A DNA stretch of 6,368 bases from Deltaproteobacteria bacterium (GCA_030698575.1 JAUYMQ010000012.1:1-6368); one strand, 5' to 3'; counted from the first letter of the stretch, positions 1 to 6,368 are shown. Notes: generated by a model not told the origin, from the letters alone. Translations and numbers: made by a program.

Positions 1-15
1 AAAGATGAGTTTCAC
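1..15 (-). CDS. fmt: First codons of fmt (methionyl-tRNA formyltransferase), partial
   Basis: GTG at 15-13 followed by AAA CTC ATC TTT gives MKLIF, which fits the usual Fmt start (M-[KR]-x-[IV]-F-A-G-T-P). It begins 21 nt after the TGA that ends the deformylase frame, and def-fmt is a conserved gene pair in proteobacteria: Fmt formylates initiator Met-tRNA and Def removes the formyl group afterwards. Only five codons are in the window and the ribosome binding site is weak (AGAAG), so the call rests mainly on context. Confidence 0.5.
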
Positions 16-36
16 AGCTTCTGGGAACCGCGCGCG

Positions 37-471
37 TCAGGCCGACTGACGCGCCCGCTTTTGCATCCTGGCGCGGATGCGGTTCTGCTTGAGGCGCGAA
101 AGATAGTCGACGAAGACCTTCCCCTACAGATGATCCATTTCATGCTGAATGCATACGGCCTGCAGCTTTTCGGATTCGAATTCGAACCGCTTGCCGTCCA
201 GGCCCACTGCGCGCACGTGTATCCACTCGGCGCGCTCGACAGCCTCATAGACCCCTGGGACAGATAGGCAGCCTTCTTCGCAATACTGGGATCCTTCGCT
301 TGCCAGTATCTCCGGGTTGATCAGGACCAGCAGCGTATCGCGCGCTTCCGATGTGTCGATGATAATGACCTGTTTGTGCACGTCGACCTGTGTCGCCGCG
401 AGCCCGACGCCGGGGGCTGCGTACATGGTCTCGGCCATGTCGCGCACCAGGGCGCGGATGTCTTCGGTAAC
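37..471 (-). pseudogene. def: 3' part of def (polypeptide deformylase), lacking its 5' end and carrying an internal TAG
   Basis: Deformylase removes the formyl group from the N-terminal methionine of new proteins, using a metal held by Cys and two His. All three motifs are intact: GVGLAATQ (388-411), EGCLSVP (256-276, Cys at 268-270) and QHEMDHL (127-147). About 30 N-terminal residues expected in the family, with the YPDPRL region, are missing; instead the frame runs in from a helix-turn-helix near 471. TAG at 124-126 falls directly after HEMDHL, yet the same frame continues as a normal Def C terminus (GKVFVDYLSRLKQNR) to TGA at 37-39, so the stop looks like a single-base nonsense change or a sequencing error. 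The sequence is most like betaproteobacterial Def. Loss of the 5' end and the stop both argue for a broken copy, or for a misassembled junction plus an error. Confidence 0.8.
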
Positions 472-3400
472 GCCCTTGCTTTCGGCGGGCGTGCGCATGG
501 TGACGCCGGCGCGTTCGAGCCATCGGCGTACGGTCGTTTCGCCACGGTCCATCGACTGAGCGATCTGGGCAGCCGTCTCGCCTTCTTCATAGCGCTGCGC
601 GGCGGCTTGGAGCGAGCCGATATACTCGACGATGTCGTCCTTCGTCGTTTGGCCCCTCAATTTGAGGAACTTGTCCAGACCGACGCTGGCGATCTCGTCT
701 TCCTTCACGCCCTGCGTGTTGCGCAGCGCGGCGAGCATCTGAGGGCCGGAGCCTTTTTCGGTCTTCAGGGATTCGGCGGCGCGGGTGAGGGCGGAGAAGA
801 AAGGTGGGGACTGACGGGGGAGGGCGAAGCGTTCGCGACCGCCGCGCGAAGCGAGCGGCATCTCCGGTGTCGTTTCGCCGCGCAGATACGCTACCCAGTC
901 CATATCGAGGATGCGGCCAATGTCGACCGCCAGGATCGTCTCCCGGCCCGCCGCGCGCGCAGTGGCGACGCGATGTCCGCCCTCAAGCAATTCCCATCGG
1001 CCGCTGTCGCCGCGACGCACGAGTACGGGCGGCGGCGCGTTGCCGGTCGCCAGCATCTCGGAATATCGCCTGACTGCGGCTTGGCTGATCGAGCGCCGGG
1101 ACAGATCGAGATCGGCCACCGGAACATCGGCGCGCGGGGCAGTCAGCGGATCGGCAAGGTCGAACAGTTCCGCGCGCCAATCTTCCTCCGTGGCGTCGCG
1201 GCCGTTTACTTCGCGATAGGCGCGCGCCGCCGGTTCGTGGCGGCTGATCTCATAGGCAAGATCGCTGCGGGTCTCGGCGGGGAGATCGTCATATGGCGTG
1301 TCGGTTAGGGCGCGATCTGCTTCGCCGCGCTCGCCCCGCTGCGCAGCTTCTTCAGCATCTCGCGCGCTTCGGCCTGGGTCTCCGGCTCCTCGCCTCTCTG
1401 TTCCAGAGCCGCTAGGTGCGTCACGATCAGGCCTTCCAGGCTGTCTCGATCGGGCGCTTTGCCCAGCATGTTCCTCGACATTTGCTGTAGCGGGGTCATC
1501 GTAAACCTCCTTGAGGGCGTCGTGCTCGGCGTGGAACGCATCGAAGGCGGCGACAAGATCGCTCTTGATGCGGCTGTCCAGCCCAGGATTATGCTCTTCG
1601 AACAAGCCTGACAACGCCGACAGCGCCGACGTGAAACTTTGATTGTGCTCGCCCTCGTTCTCGTGCACGGCCTCATGGTAGAGCGTGTGCAGGACGGATG
1701 CCGCCTTGGCGCTGGGCTTGGACAATCCGCCCGCGAACGGCCCGTAGAACGGGTTGATGAAGAAGCCCTTGAACGGCACCGAGACGTTCACACCGGCGTA
1801 GCCCTTGTCCAGAGACACGCCTGCGGGACGTGCCTGCGGGCTGCCCTCGGCAAAGGCCAGGTAATCCGATCCTGGAATCTTGCCGAGCCCGTCGCGGAAC
1901 GCAGTTGCCGCGGCGCCGAGCTGGTAGAAGAACTCGCGCAGCTTGGCTTCGGGCAAACCGGAGCGCTTCGCCGCATCGGCCACGATGTCCACATTGAGGT
2001 TGTTGTGGAATACCGGCGGCAGGCCGCGCAGGCTCTCGTCCGGAACCTTGAAATCCTCGACCGTGTTTGGGTTCTCGAACTTGTCGAGCGTGCGGCCGTC
2101 GATATTGAGCGCGCCGTCCTTGACCTGAATGCGGTCGGCGATCTGGAACGCCAGACTGCTCCGTTTCGGCAAGGCATCGCTGAGATCGAGGGAGTCGAAA
2201 TCCGCGCCTTCGGTCGTGGGGCGCATGGCCTGCAACCTGGTGAAGCCGGTGCTTGTCCCGCTCGCCGTCCGCGACCAGTTGATCAGGCGGAGATAATGTT
2301 CCAGCGCGGCGGTATCCTCCTCGACCTTCTTCGACCAATCTTCGCGCTGGTTGTTGAAGGGATAGAAGGCGTGCTCCGCCGGCACCTTGGAGCGCACGTT
2401 GAGGAGGATGCGATAGGGGATCGGATCGAACTTCATGGGGGTGGCGCGGAAGCGGGTGTCGAACTGCCACAGGCCGGCGGAGAGAACCTGGTGGTCCTGC
2501 CAGCCGCCATCGGTCGGCGCGTCGCCGTAATAGATATCGATCTCGCCCCACGGGAACTCCGCGGTGGTGATCTTCGGCAGCCCCTTCAACTCGATGTTGC
2601 GGCCGACCGGCAAGGTCATCGGCGTCTTCTCGCTGGCAGTCTTCACCGTGACGGTCACGTCGCCGATCAGCGGCTTGCGCAGGAAACCGAACGAGGTCGG
2701 GCTGCTCGGGACGTAAAGGTCCTTAATCTCGCCGCCGGCATCCTTGTATGTCTTCGGGAACGTGACCGTGACCGTGGTGCCGTTGGGCTCGCGCGTGGAG
2801 CTTTCTTTCAGGGTCGCCCGTCCCGCCATCAACTCCTTGCCGCTGGTGTCCAGATCGACCGCCACGCCGTCGCGCACGGTATGCAGCTTCAGCCCGTCGT
2901 TGCCGAAGATGAAGGCGAGCTTGGCGATGCCGAAGCCGCCCGAGGCCTGGTCCGGCGCAAGTCCCGCCTTGTCGGTTCCCGCAACGGTGAGGAACGCATC
3001 CTTCACGGTCTGCGCCGTCATGCCGGCACCGTTGTCCGTCACGGTGATGGTGCGCTTCTCGGGCTCGTAGACGATGTCGATCCTGGGCTCGCCCTTGATC
3101 GCGCCCGCGAACTGCGCCGCCTTCACCCCGTCGAAGGCGTTCTGCACCAACTCCTTCACCGTCACGTCCGGCATGTCCGCGCCGTAGAGTTTCGCGCCCA
3201 TGATCTTGACGATGCGCTCGAGATCGGCGCCGATGCCGACGGTCTGGTCCGGCCCTGGCTCGCGGGTGTCGCGCAGCTCGCGGCGCTCGCCGCCGAAGAA
3301 ACGATCAAAGGCGGACTTGTCCTGGGTCGAGGGGAAGGGGCCGCGCGGGAGGCTGAACTTCGGCTTGGCGGTCGCCCCTTCAATGCGCGCCGCCTCGGCC

Positions 3401-6368
3401 TCGTAGGCTTCGTCGAAGCGAGCGGTCGCCTCATCGTACTCGCGCTTTGCCGCCAGGAACTCGTCGTCACCGATCTTCTTGGCGCGGTAGTCGTCTTGGG
3501 CCTTTGTGAACTTCCGTTGGGCGGCGTCGTGCGCGGCGCGCGCGGCTTCGTACTCGGCAGACGTTGCCGGTTCGTCCGCAGCCTTCGGCGCTTCTTTCGG
3601 CGTCCGGGGCGCATCGAACATGTCGGCCTGCTTGCGCGCCCCTGTATCGAACAGCCCTTCATCGGCCGCCTTCTGCTGGGCCTTGGGCTTGATGCGACCC
3701 TCGCGCGCTTCGACGGCCTGCTGCACGGATTTCTCTGTACCGGGAATGACCTGCTGCTCGCGCGCGCCGTCGATGGTCTGGACGGTTTCGGTCGTGGGCT
3801 TGGCTTGTCCACGTTCCTGCTTCTGGAACTGGCCGACGTGGAACCCTACGGCCTTCTCTCCGCGCTGGAAGGCGGATGCCTGGGCACCCTGGCGGAACCG
3901 CGGCGGGATTTCCGTGCCCTCGGGAATGGAGCCCTCCAGCTCGGCGACACGACGATCGTAGCCGGCGAGGAACGCATCGCGCAGGAGCCGATTGAACGGC
4001 TTGCCGCTCGCCGTGCGCTGAGTCTCGACGGACGACTCGCGCTGGGCGCGAAGGTAGGAGATGAGGGCGTCGTCGCCCGCCACCTGACCGCCAGATGGCT
4101 GCGCGGCGGCGGATGTCTGATCTCCGGCAGCGTAGCGGGCTGCGTTCACCAGCGCCTTCTTGCTGTTCGCGAACCAGATCGTTCGGCCGGAATCGGTAGA
4201 CCCCTTCCGGAGAGCGTCGCCCATGGCCTGACGCACCCGCGGGCGCGTGACGCCGAACATCTCCTGCACGACGGGCGAGATGTACTCGAAGCGCGCGGAT
4301 GGATGGAGGTCCAGGAGGCGGAGGTCTGCATCTGTCGGCTCTCCGCCGGCACGCAGGCGCGCAGCGATCTCGGCGACGCGGTTCTGTCGCTCTTCGGCGC
4401 GCGCAGCATTGTCAGCCACGTTGGTGAGGCGCTTGCGCGCACTGTCCGCGGCAGCCTCCTTTGTCGCCTCGTAGTTCCAGATCATCTTGCCGTCGGCGTC
4501 GGCGACCGCCCACTTGCCTTTGGCAAGGCCCTTGCCTTCGATGAAATGGGAGCCTTCGGGAAAACCGTCGAGCAGAGCGTCGTCAGAATCAGAAACCCCG
4601 GCTTCTGGGGCCGGGGCTTGGTCTGCGGCTGGCTGCTCGGCCTGCGTTATTTCTGGTTGTTGGCCAGCGCCTCCAGGTTCTTCGCCTGGCGAAGTCCCTC
4701 CTTCCTCTGCGCGCGCGTCAGTCCCGGCTGGCCCAAGGCGCGGCGGCGCCCTTCCTTCACCAGCGCGAGACGCTGGTCCTTCGTCAATCTCGAACGGGAC
4801 TTCCCACCTATCTCCACGGCCTTCCTCCTGGGCCTGGGCGACGCGCTCGTCGACCCACGCCATCTTACCACTTTCAACAACGTCCGTCACAGCTTCCTCG
4901 GCGGACACGCCCTCGCCCATGCGCGCAAGGGCCGCGTCGGCTTCCTCGGCCGTCAGGGTGATCTCCATCTCCTCGGCGTATGCGGCGATATCGGCCCGGG
5001 CGTCGGCTTGGCCGGAATCGCCTTCCTGGGCCTGGATTTCGCCCCGCCGGCGGTCGACCTCCGCCCGGTCGCGCTCGGAATAGACGCGCTCCCCCCTGGC
5101 CTGGCGCTCGATGAGGTCCAGAAACTCGTTGATGCCCTGCTCGGGCGACGCATCGGGGCGTTCCTGGGGGAGATATCCGGCTTCTTGGGCGAGCTCGCGC
5201 GCGCGGTCCAAGGTCAAGCCATTGGCGCGTACCAAGCGGCCATGGCCAGGGACGAAGACGCGGCCGATATCGAGAGTGCGCAATTCGCCGCCCTGGTCCC
5301 GGATGCCGCCCTGGGAGGCCAGGAACCGGAACAGGTCTTGCGGCGCCCGCATGCGCTGTTTCAGTCGGCGCTGCGGCTCCGGCTCTGCCTGTCCAGCAGG
5401 CCCCGGCGCGGCTGGCGTTTCGACATAGCCTCGAACATCTCGACCTGCGCCAGCCTCTTCTGCGCCCGCTCCCGGCTCGGATACGGCCCGCCCAGGTTGC
5501 GGCCCGACTCGCTCAGGACGTGAAAGCCGTCCTTGCGTTTCACGATCATCGATAGCTCCTTGCGAAATCTCCATCGCCCGGCCGATCGCTCGGGATTTCT
5601 CCTCCTGCGTAAGCTGCGCCCACGGCGCGACGCGGCCTGCGGTCTCGCGGATGATGTTGAGCCCGACCCCGGCGACGTCCGGCGCGCCATCGGCATCCTT
5701 GGGCAGCAGCGCGCGGAAGTGCTCGAAACTCGAGGAAGAAGGCGGGGCCGGTCGGGCAGCGACTGCCTCGACCGGCCCCTGGGCGGGAGGCTGCGCCTCT
5801 GCGCGAGGCAAGGCAGGAGCCTCGACCGCCGTCTCGTCCGGAACAACGGATACGTCCTGCGGGCTGACCAATACGGCACCATCCTCGGTCTCCAGGCGGG
5901 CATAGGTCTGGCCCTGGTGCTCCACCGTGCCGGCGAGAGTGCCGCGCACGATCTCGCCGGAGGGAAGGGTGGCGGTGACGGAGGGGGGGGCATCTTTCGC
6001 CCGCTCCTGGTCGGCCACGATATCGGCCAGGGGGCTCTCCGTCGTGACCGGACGCGCTGACGCATCGGGATCCTGCCGCGCGGCCTCGGCGATGGCGCGG
6101 CCCTCGGCGATATCGGGGGAGGCTGCCGGGGCTGAAACGGCGGGCGCGCTTAGCGCGCTCAGCGCGCTTTGAATGATCGCCTCGCCCTCGGCCTTCAGAT
6201 CGGTGGGGATGGGAGAATCGATGTCGCCCTGTGTGATCTCCACGGCGACGGGGGGAGAAGTGGGATCCAGCGTGACCAGGACGGTGCCGGGCTCGGTCTG
6301 GACGGCTTCGGGGGCGGGCTGGGCGGGGTCGCCGGAATCGGGCGGGGGCGGGCTGAGGTCTGGGGTGG
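124..6368 (-). CDS. Giant polyvalent protein, 5' end outside window, fused at its C terminus to a deformylase fragment
   Basis: The frame is open from the right edge to TAG at 124-126, giving over 2,080 residues. The first in-window start candidate is GTG at 6243, but the frame stays open upstream with Pro-rich codons, so the true start lies outside. Numbering from that GTG: disordered region 1-230; phage-type module 298-400 ([16 protein letters not shown]); beta-hairpin/helix near 567-610; coiled coil about 894-955; GHKL ATPase about 1007-1180 (N box at 1031, DNGAGM at 1070); [11 protein letters not shown] at 1523-1533; ParB-like domain with GGHR at 1755-1758; second conserved module 1806-1875; helix-turn-helix 1879-1922; deformylase from about 1925. 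This mix matches the large polyvalent proteins of phages and conjugative elements, which are thought to counter host defences during entry; that role is inferred. Three strong nested ORFs lie within linkers. It could be several genes fused by loss of stop codons, and the deformylase junction may be an assembly artefact. Confidence 0.8.
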   Translation of the reverse strand, partial: TPDLSPPPPDSGDPAQPAPEAVQTEPGTVLVTLDPTSPPVAVEITQGDIDSPIPTDLKAEGEAIIQSALSALSAPAVSAPAASPDIAEGRAIAEAARQDPDASARPVTTESPLADIVADQERAKDAPPSVTATLPSGEIVRGTLAGTVEHQGQTYARLETEDGAVLVSPQDVSVVPDETAVEAPALPRAEAQPPAQGPVEAVAARPAPPSSSSFEHFRALLPKDADGAPDVAGVGLNIIRETAGRVAPWAQLTQEEKSRAIGRAMEISQGAIDDRETQGRLSRPERVGPQPGRAVSEPGAGAEEAGAGRDVRGYVETPAAPGPAGQAEPEPQRRLKQRMRAPQDLFRFLASQGGIRDQGGELRTLDIGRVFVPGHGRLVRANGLTLDRARELAQEAGYLPQERPDASPEQGINEFLDLIERQARGERVYSERDRAEVDRRRGEIQAQEGDSGQADARADIAAYAEEMEITLTAEEADAALARMGEGVSAEEAVTDVVESGKMAWVDERVAQAQEEGRGDRWEVPFEIDEGPASRAGEGRAPPRLGPAGTDARAEEGGTSPGEEPGGAGQQPEITQAEQPAADQAPAPEAGVSDSDDALLDGFPEGSHFIEGKGLAKGKWAVADADGKMIWNYEATKEAAADSARKRLTNVADNAARAEERQNRVAEIAARLRAGGEPTDADLRLLDLHPSARFEYISPVVQEMFGVTRPRVRQAMGDALRKGSTDSGRTIWFANSKKALVNAARYAAGDQTSAAAQPSGGQVAGDDALISYLRAQRESSVETQRTASGKPFNRLLRDAFLAGYDRRVAELEGSIPEGTEIPPRFRQGAQASAFQRGEKAVGFHVGQFQKQERGQAKPTTETVQTIDGAREQQVIPGTEKSVQQAVEAREGRIKPKAQQKAADEGLFDTGARKQADMFDAPRTPKEAPKAADEPATSAEYEAARAAHDAAQRKFTKAQDDYRAKKIGDDEFLAAKREYDEATARFDEAYEAEAARIEGATAKPKFSLPRGPFPSTQDKSAFDRFFGGERRELRDTREPGPDQTVGIGADLERIVKIMGAKLYGADMPDVTVKELVQNAFDGVKAAQFAGAIKGEPRIDIVYEPEKRTITVTDNGAGMTAQTVKDAFLTVAGTDKAGLAPDQASGGFGIAKLAFIFGNDGLKLHTVRDGVAVDLDTSGKELMAGRATLKESSTREPNGTTVTVTFPKTYKDAGGEIKDLYVPSSPTSFGFLRKPLIGDVTVTVKTASEKTPMTLPVGRNIELKGLPKITTAEFPWGEIDIYYGDAPTDGGWQDHQVLSAGLWQFDTRFRATPMKFDPIPYRILLNVRSKVPAEHAFYPFNNQREDWSKKVEEDTAALEHYLRLINWSRTASGTSTGFTRLQAMRPTTEGADFDSLDLSDALPKRSSLAFQIADRIQVKDGALNIDGRTLDKFENPNTVEDFKVPDESLRGLPPVFHNNLNVDIVADAAKRSGLPEAKLREFFYQLGAAATAFRDGLGKIPGSDYLAFAEGSPQARPAGVSLDKGYAGVNVSVPFKGFFINPFYGPFAGGLSKPSAKAASVLHTLYHEAVHENEGEHNQSFTSALSALSGLFEEHNPGLDSRIKSDLVAAFDAFHAEHDALKEVYDDPATANVEEHAGQSARSRQPGRPDRDAPSGSGTERRGAGDPGRSARDAEEAAQRGERGEADRALTDTPYDDLPAETRSDLAYEISRHEPAARAYREVNGRDATEEDWRAELFDLADPLTAPRADVPVADLDLSRRSISQAAVRRYSEMLATGNAPPPVLVRRGDSGRWELLEGGHRVATARAAGRETILAVDIGRILDMDWVAYLRGETTPEMPLASRGGRERFALPRQSPPFFSALTRAAESLKTEKGSGPQMLAALRNTQGVKEDEIASVGLDKFLKLRGQTTKDDIVEYIGSLQAAAQRYEEGETAAQIAQSMDRGETTVRRWLERAGVTMRTPAESKGVTEDIRALVRDMAETMYAAPGVGLAATQVDVHKQVIIIDTSEARDTLLVLINPEILASEGSQYCEEGCLSVPGVYEAVERAEWIHVRAVGLDGKRFEFESEKLQAVCIQHEMDHL
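478..609 (-). other. Helix-turn-helix segment at the end of the mobile-element part
   Basis: The stretch [19 protein letters not shown] followed by [19 protein letters not shown] fits a resolvase/homeodomain-like helix-turn-helix: AAQIAQSM as helix 2 and [11 protein letters not shown] as the recognition helix. Such heads with the tail [10 protein letters not shown] are often found on phage regulators, HNH homing endonucleases and small terminase-like proteins. The sequence switches to deformylase immediately after it, so it may be the truncated head of a larger domain. Confidence 0.6.
619..828 (-). other. Large-polyvalent-protein associated module
   Basis: Reads [20 protein letters not shown], then [20 protein letters not shown], then [18 protein letters not shown] and VEYI. 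The order (FYSxLxRA, GxxQMLxxLRxxxGVKxEEI, GLxxFL, TKDEI) matches, from memory, a short module found repeatedly in giant phage and conjugative-element proteins, where its function is unknown. It supports a mobile-element origin of the frame. Confidence 0.68.
901..1119 (-). other. ParB-like domain of the giant protein
   Basis: Starts with [13 protein letters not shown], then a predicted helix ([11 protein letters not shown]), a PPVLV strand, and the signature ELLEGGHR (GGHR at 970-981) followed by ATARAAGRE and AVDIGRI. This is the ParB/Srx-like fold with its GxHR motif, which in ParB binds or hydrolyses nucleotide and which is common as a module in polyvalent proteins. Whether it is a nuclease, a CTPase or a modification enzyme cannot be told from sequence. 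Confidence 0.78.
1305..1499 (-). CDS. Nested small helical protein, 64 aa, overlapping the giant frame
   Basis: ATG at 1499 is preceded by AAGGAGGT with a 5-nt spacer, the strongest ribosome binding site in the window, and the ORF ends at TAA 1305-1307. The product starts [16 protein letters not shown] and continues with [20 protein letters not shown] and a charged helix ([12 protein letters not shown]), so it looks like a folded, helical protein. About 83% of codons end in G or C, against about 45% for the giant frame, which reads here as an RG/GE-rich stretch without recognisable structure. It begins just after the metalloprotease-motif region and ends just before the ParB-like region of the giant. 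I do not recognise a family and assign no function. It is in the same +1 frame as the other two nested genes. Confidence 0.7.
   Translation of the reverse strand: MTPLQQMSRNMLGKAPDRDSLEGLIVTHLAALEQRGEEPETQAEAREMLKKLRSGASAAKQIAP
1500..1830 (-). other. Zincin-type metallopeptidase motif region of the giant protein
   Basis: [11 protein letters not shown] at 1645-1677 gives HExxHxxxxxH, with a third His at the metzincin spacing but Glu where metzincins usually have Gly. It is followed by NQSF and a helical SALSALSGL segment. Upstream is an aromatic/glycine-rich stretch ([16 protein letters not shown]). A zinc-dependent peptidase is the likely reading. Its place directly after the GHKL ATPase suggests an ATP-controlled protease module, which is inference. 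Confidence 0.65.
1505..1512 (-). promoter_or_regulatory. Shine-Dalgarno AAGGAGGT of the 64-aa nested gene
   Basis: An eight-base match to the anti-Shine-Dalgarno at 5-nt spacing from the ATG at 1499. Such a long match inside a coding region should recruit ribosomes. In the giant frame it encodes KEV, so Lys-Glu codons could produce part of it by chance. Confidence 0.72.
2700..3225 (-). other. GHKL (Hsp90/histidine-kinase-like) ATPase domain of the giant protein
   Basis: The Bergerat-fold motifs are present in order: an N box ELVQNAFD (3130-3153) with the Mg-binding Asn, DNGAGM (3019-3036) with the adenine-contacting Asp, and [10 protein letters not shown] (2911-2940) as the lid glycine motif. 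Spacing of about 35 residues between motifs is normal for the superfamily. The segment down to about 2290, with the basic stretch [10 protein letters not shown], may be the transducer-like region that follows the ATPase in GyrB/MutL/Hsp90 proteins; that part is inferred. Catalytic residues look intact, so ATP binding is likely. Confidence 0.82.
4593..4619 (-). terminator. Terminator-like hairpin after the 56-aa nested gene
   Basis: On the minus strand the arms AAGCCCCGGC and GCCGGGGTTT can form a 10-bp stem (seven G-C pairs, one G-T, two A-T) around the loop CCCAGAA, followed by a T-rich but interrupted tract (CTGATTCT). It starts 27 nt downstream of the TAA of the nested gene and lies inside the giant frame, where it encodes Ala/Pro/Gly-rich linker. 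The stem and position fit a Rho-independent terminator, but the T tract is weak. Alternatives are an attenuator, an mRNA-processing hairpin, or chance in GC-rich linker DNA. Confidence 0.42.
4647..4817 (-). CDS. Nested small basic protein, 56 aa, GTG start
   Basis: GTG at 4817 follows AGGAGG with a 6-nt spacer, and the ORF ends at TAA 4647-4649. The product is basic and looks like a helical protein: [15 protein letters not shown], then [18 protein letters not shown], then [15 protein letters not shown]. The two LT-(K/R)-x-Q-R stretches look like a helical repeat. About 82% of codons end in G or C, against about 46% in the giant frame here, where the protein reads as Gly/Glu/Pro/Ala-rich filler. 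An ATG further upstream at 4880 is in frame, but the intervening residues are shadow-like and lack a ribosome binding site. I do not recognise a family; size and charge fit a small accessory phage protein, possibly nucleic-acid binding. It is +1 relative to the giant frame, like the other two nested genes, and a terminator-like hairpin follows its stop. Confidence 0.62.
   Translation of the reverse strand: MEIGGKSRSRLTKDQRLALVKEGRRRALGQPGLTRAQRKEGLRQAKNLEALANNQK
4824..4829 (-). promoter_or_regulatory. Shine-Dalgarno AGGAGG of the 56-aa nested gene
   Basis: A perfect six-base AGGAGG, 6 nt before the GTG at 4817. It selects GTG over the upstream in-frame ATG at 4880. The giant frame reads these bases as part of a Gln-Glu-Glu run, so chance cannot be fully excluded. 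Confidence 0.6.
5361..5549 (-). CDS. Nested small phage-type protein, 62 aa, overlapping the giant frame
   Basis: ATG at 5549 is preceded by AAGGAG with a 6-nt spacer, and the ORF ends at TGA 5361-5363. The product starts [18 protein letters not shown] and continues with LGGPYPS and a basic helix ([16 protein letters not shown]). The pattern, a short beta-hairpin with a Gly turn followed by a helix ending in Q-V-E-x-F, resembles a type of small uncharacterised protein common in tailed phages; I recall the type but cannot name a family. The C-terminal 20 residues are R/S-rich and probably disordered. About 92% of its codons end in G or C, against about 50% for the giant frame over the same bases, so the coding signal belongs to this ORF. 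It lies +1 relative to the giant frame. Its stop is 8 nt before an in-frame ATG of the giant (5352), which could be a coupled restart. Function unknown. Confidence 0.72.
   Translation of the reverse strand: MIVKRKDGFHVLSESGRNLGGPYPSRERAQKRLAQVEMFEAMSKRQPRRGLLDRQSRSRSAD
5556..5561 (-). promoter_or_regulatory. Shine-Dalgarno AAGGAG of the 62-aa nested gene
   Basis: A six-base match to the anti-Shine-Dalgarno, 6 nt before the ATG at 5549. It decides this start, because the same frame is open further upstream but reads there as low-complexity Arg/Pro sequence. In the giant frame these bases encode part of SQGAI. Confidence 0.7.
6144..6168. repeat. Short 9-bp-period tandem repeat
   Basis: GCGCGCT occurs three times at exact 9-bp spacing (6144-6150, 6153-6159, 6162-6168). 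In the giant frame it encodes Ser-Ala-Leu, Ser-Ala-Leu, Ser-Ala in a disordered Ala/Pro-rich region. It is most likely a small slippage expansion within coding sequence. Confidence 0.4.

Noticed and set aside
376-1308. A 310-codon plus-strand frame opposite the ParB-like and deformylase parts
   Set aside because: Also in exact antisense register. The deformylase, ParB-like and conserved-module motifs all lie on the minus strand.
1673-2551. A 292-codon minus-strand frame overlapping the GHKL C-terminal region
   Set aside because: Arg/Pro/Leu-rich shadow sequence with no ribosome binding site, while the giant frame has clear coding character here.
2810-2870. AAGGAG near ATG around 2830 on the minus strand
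   Set aside because: It precedes an in-frame Met of the giant with only 3 nt spacing and encodes KEL; the ATPase domain runs straight through it.
3162-3812. A 216-codon minus-strand frame in the same +1 frame as the nested genes
   Set aside because: The product is Ser/Arg/Pro-rich, no Shine-Dalgarno precedes it, and the giant frame keeps sensible sequence (coiled coil, ATPase start) throughout.
1639-5523. A 1,294-codon open frame on the plus strand, antisense to the giant gene
   Set aside because: It is in exact codon register with the giant gene, so its stops would need TTA, CTA or TCA codons on the other strand, which are rare in GC-rich genes. Its product has no recognisable domain and no ribosome binding site was seen.
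5361-6065. The 234-codon version of the first nested ORF starting at 6065
   Set aside because: The residues upstream of 5549 are low-complexity Arg/Pro and antagonistic to the coding signal; the Shine-Dalgarno sequence points to the ATG at 5549.
5540-6243. Similar short motifs EITQGDID (start of the frame at 6243) and EISQGAID (just before 5549)
   Set aside because: The nucleotide sequences differ at many positions, and the similarity is too short to call a duplication.
1-6368. CRISPR array, tRNA, rRNA or insertion-sequence ends
   Set aside because: No regularly spaced repeats, no tRNA-like cloverleaf arms and no transposase-like sequence or terminal inverted repeats were seen by eye on either strand.

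Overview
The window is GC-rich and is dominated by one continuous minus-strand reading frame. It enters at the right edge with its start codon outside the window and runs to a TAG at 124-126. The far left end is bacterial chromosome: the 3' part of a polypeptide deformylase gene (def), followed by what looks like the first five codons of fmt. The deformylase sequence ([20 protein letters not shown], then GKVFVDYLS after the stop) looks most like betaproteobacterial Def. The large frame is of the phage or conjugative-element 'polyvalent protein' type. The window therefore suggests a proteobacterial, probably betaproteobacterial, chromosome next to or joined with a prophage or other mobile element. 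An assembly chimera cannot be excluded.

Reading the minus strand 5'->3' (right to left), the layout is: a Pro/Ala-rich disordered region with a small beta-rich segment (6368-5560); a conserved phage-type module starting around 5352; an acidic helical region to about 4815; a beta-hairpin/helix and DNA-binding-like region (about 4560-4100); a linker with a PGTEK motif and a coiled coil (3760-3370); a GHKL ATPase domain (about 3225-2700) and its C-terminal extension; a metzincin-like HExxH peptidase motif (1645-1677); a ParB-like domain with GGHR (901-1119); another large-polyvalent-protein module (619-828); a helix-turn-helix (478-609); and the captured deformylase (37-471).

The most striking feature is a set of three short genes nested inside the giant frame, at 5361-5549, 4647-4817 and 1305-1499. 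All three lie in the same +1 frame relative to the giant. Each has a strong Shine-Dalgarno sequence 5-6 nt before its start. Each carries the local codon signal: by hand count, about 82-92% G/C at third positions, against about 45-50% for the giant frame over the same bases and roughly 80-100% for most of the giant frame elsewhere. The giant protein is R/G/P/E-rich and featureless exactly where they lie. A terminator-like hairpin follows the second one. The whole reads like an operon of large genes separated by small genes that has been welded into one frame.

If the giant protein is made, it would probably act as a multi-domain effector delivered or expressed during element entry, combining ATPase, protease, ParB-like and DNA-binding parts. 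That is inferred from the family and not shown by the sequence.
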